Below, piece by piece: positions 13,728-15,514 of a DNA stretch of 15,514 nt (positions are counted from its first letter, which is position 1; the number at the start of each line of letters is the position of its first letter). Source of the DNA: Bacteroidota bacterium (GTDB taxonomy: Bacteria > Bacteroidota > Bacteroidia > Chitinophagales > Chitinophagaceae). The notes beneath the pieces are model-generated. The model was not told the DNA's origin. It saw only the letters and a list, made by a program, of their open reading frames with translations, and made no database searches. The translations under genes and the position numbers were made by a program. The DNA lies in assembly GCA_023386855.1 (NCBI GenBank), contig JAEWIW010000128.1, positions 1-15,514 on the forward strand, in the 5' to 3' direction.

Positions 13728-15514
13728 TTACTCTGCAAACTGGAGTTTATTCAGGCTCCTGTATAAACCATCCTCAATTTCCATCAGTTCATTATGTGTT
13801 CCCGCTTCACGGATCACGCCTTTTTCAAGTACCAGTATCTGGTCGGCCTTTCTTACCGTAGATAAACGGTGTGCAATGATAAAGGATGTTCTTCCTTCCA
13901 TTAAATTGTCCAAAGCATCCTGTACAAGTGCCTCTGAAGCGGAATCCAGCGAGCTGGTTGCTTCATCAAGGATCAGGATAACAGGATCTTTCAATATAGC
14001 TCTTGCAATGGCAACTCTTTGCCGCTGTCCACCCGATAATTTTACACCACGTTCACCCACTACCGTATGATATCCTTCAGGGAAAGCGCTGATGAATTCA
14101 TGCGCGTGAGCTTTCCTGGCCGCCTCCATGATCTCTTCATCAGTAGCATCAGTATTTCCATAAGCGATATTCTCCCGGATGGTTCCTCCAAAAAGCAATA
14201 CATCCTGCGGAACCAGCGCCATCTGCTGCCTGAGCTGGCTAAGGGGAAATTCATCTATGTTTCTCCCATCAAAAAGTATCTTTCCTTTAGTGTGATGATA
14301 AAACCGCAACAACAGCGAAACAAAAGTGGTTTTACCGGAACCGCTTGGTCCTACCAATGCGATCTGCTGTCCAGGCTTCACTTCAATATTGATATCCTTA
14401 AGCACTTCTGTTTCGGGCCGGCTTGGATAATGAAAGGCCACGTGTTGCATACTAACGGCGCCGTGTAACCGAAATTTTTCATCCAGTAAAACTTTCCTGT
14501 TATCAATTTTTTCAGGATGGGAACGAAGGATCTCCCTTACTCTTTGTGTTGCCCCAAGGGTTTTCTGCAACTGGCTGTACAGGTCGGCAAAGCCTGCCAT
14601 GCTTCCACCCACAAAGGCAGTGTACACCACGAATGCCGTAAGATCTCCAAAAGATAAAACACCCTGCCGCATCAATCCAGTTCCATACCACACTACCAGC
14701 ACAATTGCGCCAAATACACTCATCAATAAAAAGGAAACAAATAGTCCCCTTGATTGCCCGTTACGGACGGATATCTTTACAACATTTTTTAAACTTTGCT
14801 GGTACCGTTGAATCTCGAACCATTCATTGGAGAAAGCTTTTACATTGCTGATACCCAGGAAAGATTCATGAACGATGGTATTTGAATCAGCAAGTTCATC
14901 CTGTGCTTTCCGGGAGAGTTTGCGTATACTTTTTCCAAACACCACCCCTATTACCACGATCACCGGGATAACGGCAAGCATGAGAAGGGTAAGCTTATGG
15001 GAGATATAAAATATTAACCCAATCCCGATCAGCAGGGTGAGCAACCCTCTTAATACTTCAGCAAGCAATACGGTAACTGCATCCTGGATCTGTGACAGGT
15101 CAGAGCTGATACGACTGGATAGCTCACCTACCCTTCGCTGCCCAAAAAAATCCATGGGCATACTGATGATCCTTGTAAAGATATCCCTGCGCAGGTCGGC
15201 CAGTGCGTTTTCACCAGCCTGGGAGAAAAGGTATATCCTCATATAAGAAAAAATCATTTGAACCAGTAAAACCAGCAGTATCATGACCAGGATCTCGTTG
15301 GTCTTCGCCAGTGCTGCCTCGCCTACACTATGCGCACTGTCGATAAGTTCTTTCAGCAGGTATGGGAAAGCCATGGTGGAAACGCTCGACAAACAGATAA
15401 ATACAAGTCCTGCAATGAACTTTCCTTTATATGGCCTGATATATGAAAAGATTGCGGATGCTTCTTTAAGCGATTCACGGTTGACCTTTGCCTTTACCAA
15501 ATCCTTGTCATCGA
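13728..15514 (-). CDS. ABC exporter half-transporter (MsbA/BmrA-like), 5' end outside window
   Basis: A fused permease and ATPase that probably works as a homodimer exporting lipids, drugs or peptides. Numbered from a TTG codon at 15500, hydrophobic membrane segments lie at about 29-49, 70-92, 150-190 and 252-305. The ATPase domain follows, with Walker A GPSGSGKT (384-391), Q-loop Q432, signature LSGGQ (488-492), Walker B VILILDE (507-513) and H-loop H544. All key residues are present, so it should be active. The frame stays open from that TTG to the right window edge (Asp-Asp-Lys-Asp), and the family normally has a few more N-terminal residues, so the true start is probably beyond 15514 and the visible gene is slightly truncated. 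The substrate cannot be told from sequence; MsbA-like lipid export is only one option. Confidence 0.93.
   Translation of the reverse strand, partial: DDKDLVKAKVNRESLKEASAIFSYIRPYKGKFIAGLVFICLSSVSTMAFPYLLKELIDSAHSVGEAALAKTNEILVMILLVLLVQMIFSYMRIYLFSQAGENALADLRRDIFTRIISMPMDFFGQRRVGELSSRISSDLSQIQDAVTVLLAEVLRGLLTLLIGIGLIFYISHKLTLLMLAVIPVIVVIGVVFGKSIRKLSRKAQDELADSNTIVHESFLGISNVKAFSNEWFEIQRYQQSLKNVVKISVRNGQSRGLFVSFLLMSVFGAIVLVVWYGTGLMRQGVLSFGDLTAFVVYTAFVGGSMAGFADLYSQLQKTLGATQRVREILRSHPEKIDNRKVLLDEKFRLHGAVSMQHVAFHYPSRPETEVLKDINIEVKPGQQIALVGPSGSGKTTFVSLLLRFYHHTKGKILFDGRNIDEFPLSQLRQQMALVPQDVLLFGGTIRENIAYGNTDATDEEIMEAARKAHAHEFISAFPEGYHTVVGERGVKLSGGQRQRVAIARAILKDPVILILDEATSSLDSASEALVQDALDNLMEGRTSFIIAHRLSTVRKADQILVLEKGVIREAGTHNELMEIEDGLYRSLNKLQFAE

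Overview
The window looks like a chromosomal core region of a Bacteroidota bacterium, most likely of the family Chitinophagaceae. The family call is inference from remembered relatives, not from a search. Supporting signs are two promoter-like TAnnTTTG boxes (the phylum -7 element) upstream of pdhA and gyrA, a general lack of Shine-Dalgarno sequences, a Bacteroidota-type lipoprotein sorting signal, and a recF-DUF721 pair. I see no insertion sequence, phage gene, CRISPR array, tRNA or rRNA.

Layout: (1) 1-1186, minus strand: recF, followed downstream by the first 25 codons of a DUF721/DciA-like gene cut by the window edge. (2) 1280-4722, plus strand: a likely operon of pyruvate dehydrogenase E1 alpha (pdhA, GTG start), a membrane-anchored TPR protein, lumazine synthase (ribH), a LutA-like iron-sulfur protein and an EVE-domain protein. 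(3) 4772-8484, minus strand, convergent with the previous block: a GYF_2-domain membrane protein, a saccharopine dehydrogenase-family enzyme, a predicted 39-residue membrane protein, and a class III (CobB-type) sirtuin. (4) 8485-8796: divergent intergenic region holding a gyrA promoter and leader hairpin. (5) 8797-12780, plus strand: gyrA and a secreted TPR protein, closed by a good intrinsic terminator. (6) 13115-13642, plus strand: a DUF4142 lipoprotein. (7) 13728 to the right edge, minus strand: an ABC exporter half-transporter whose first codons lie outside the window, convergent with the lipoprotein gene and separated from it by a bidirectional terminator.

Functionally this is mixed housekeeping: DNA repair and topology (RecF, GyrA), central carbon metabolism (PdhA), flavin synthesis (RibH), lysine-related metabolism and protein deacylation (saccharopine dehydrogenase family, sirtuin), and envelope proteins. 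Several start sites were moved: recF starts at TTG, pdhA at GTG, and the sirtuin, GYF_2 protein and lipoprotein at internal ATGs shorter than their longest open frames.

The window does not show an obvious new multi-gene system. The best leads are a perfect 13-bp hairpin inside the start of ribH, the small membrane protein between the saccharopine dehydrogenase and sirtuin genes, a GAAA-loop hairpin over the recF stop codon, a zinc-ligand-poor sirtuin, and the GYF_2-membrane-beta-domain protein.
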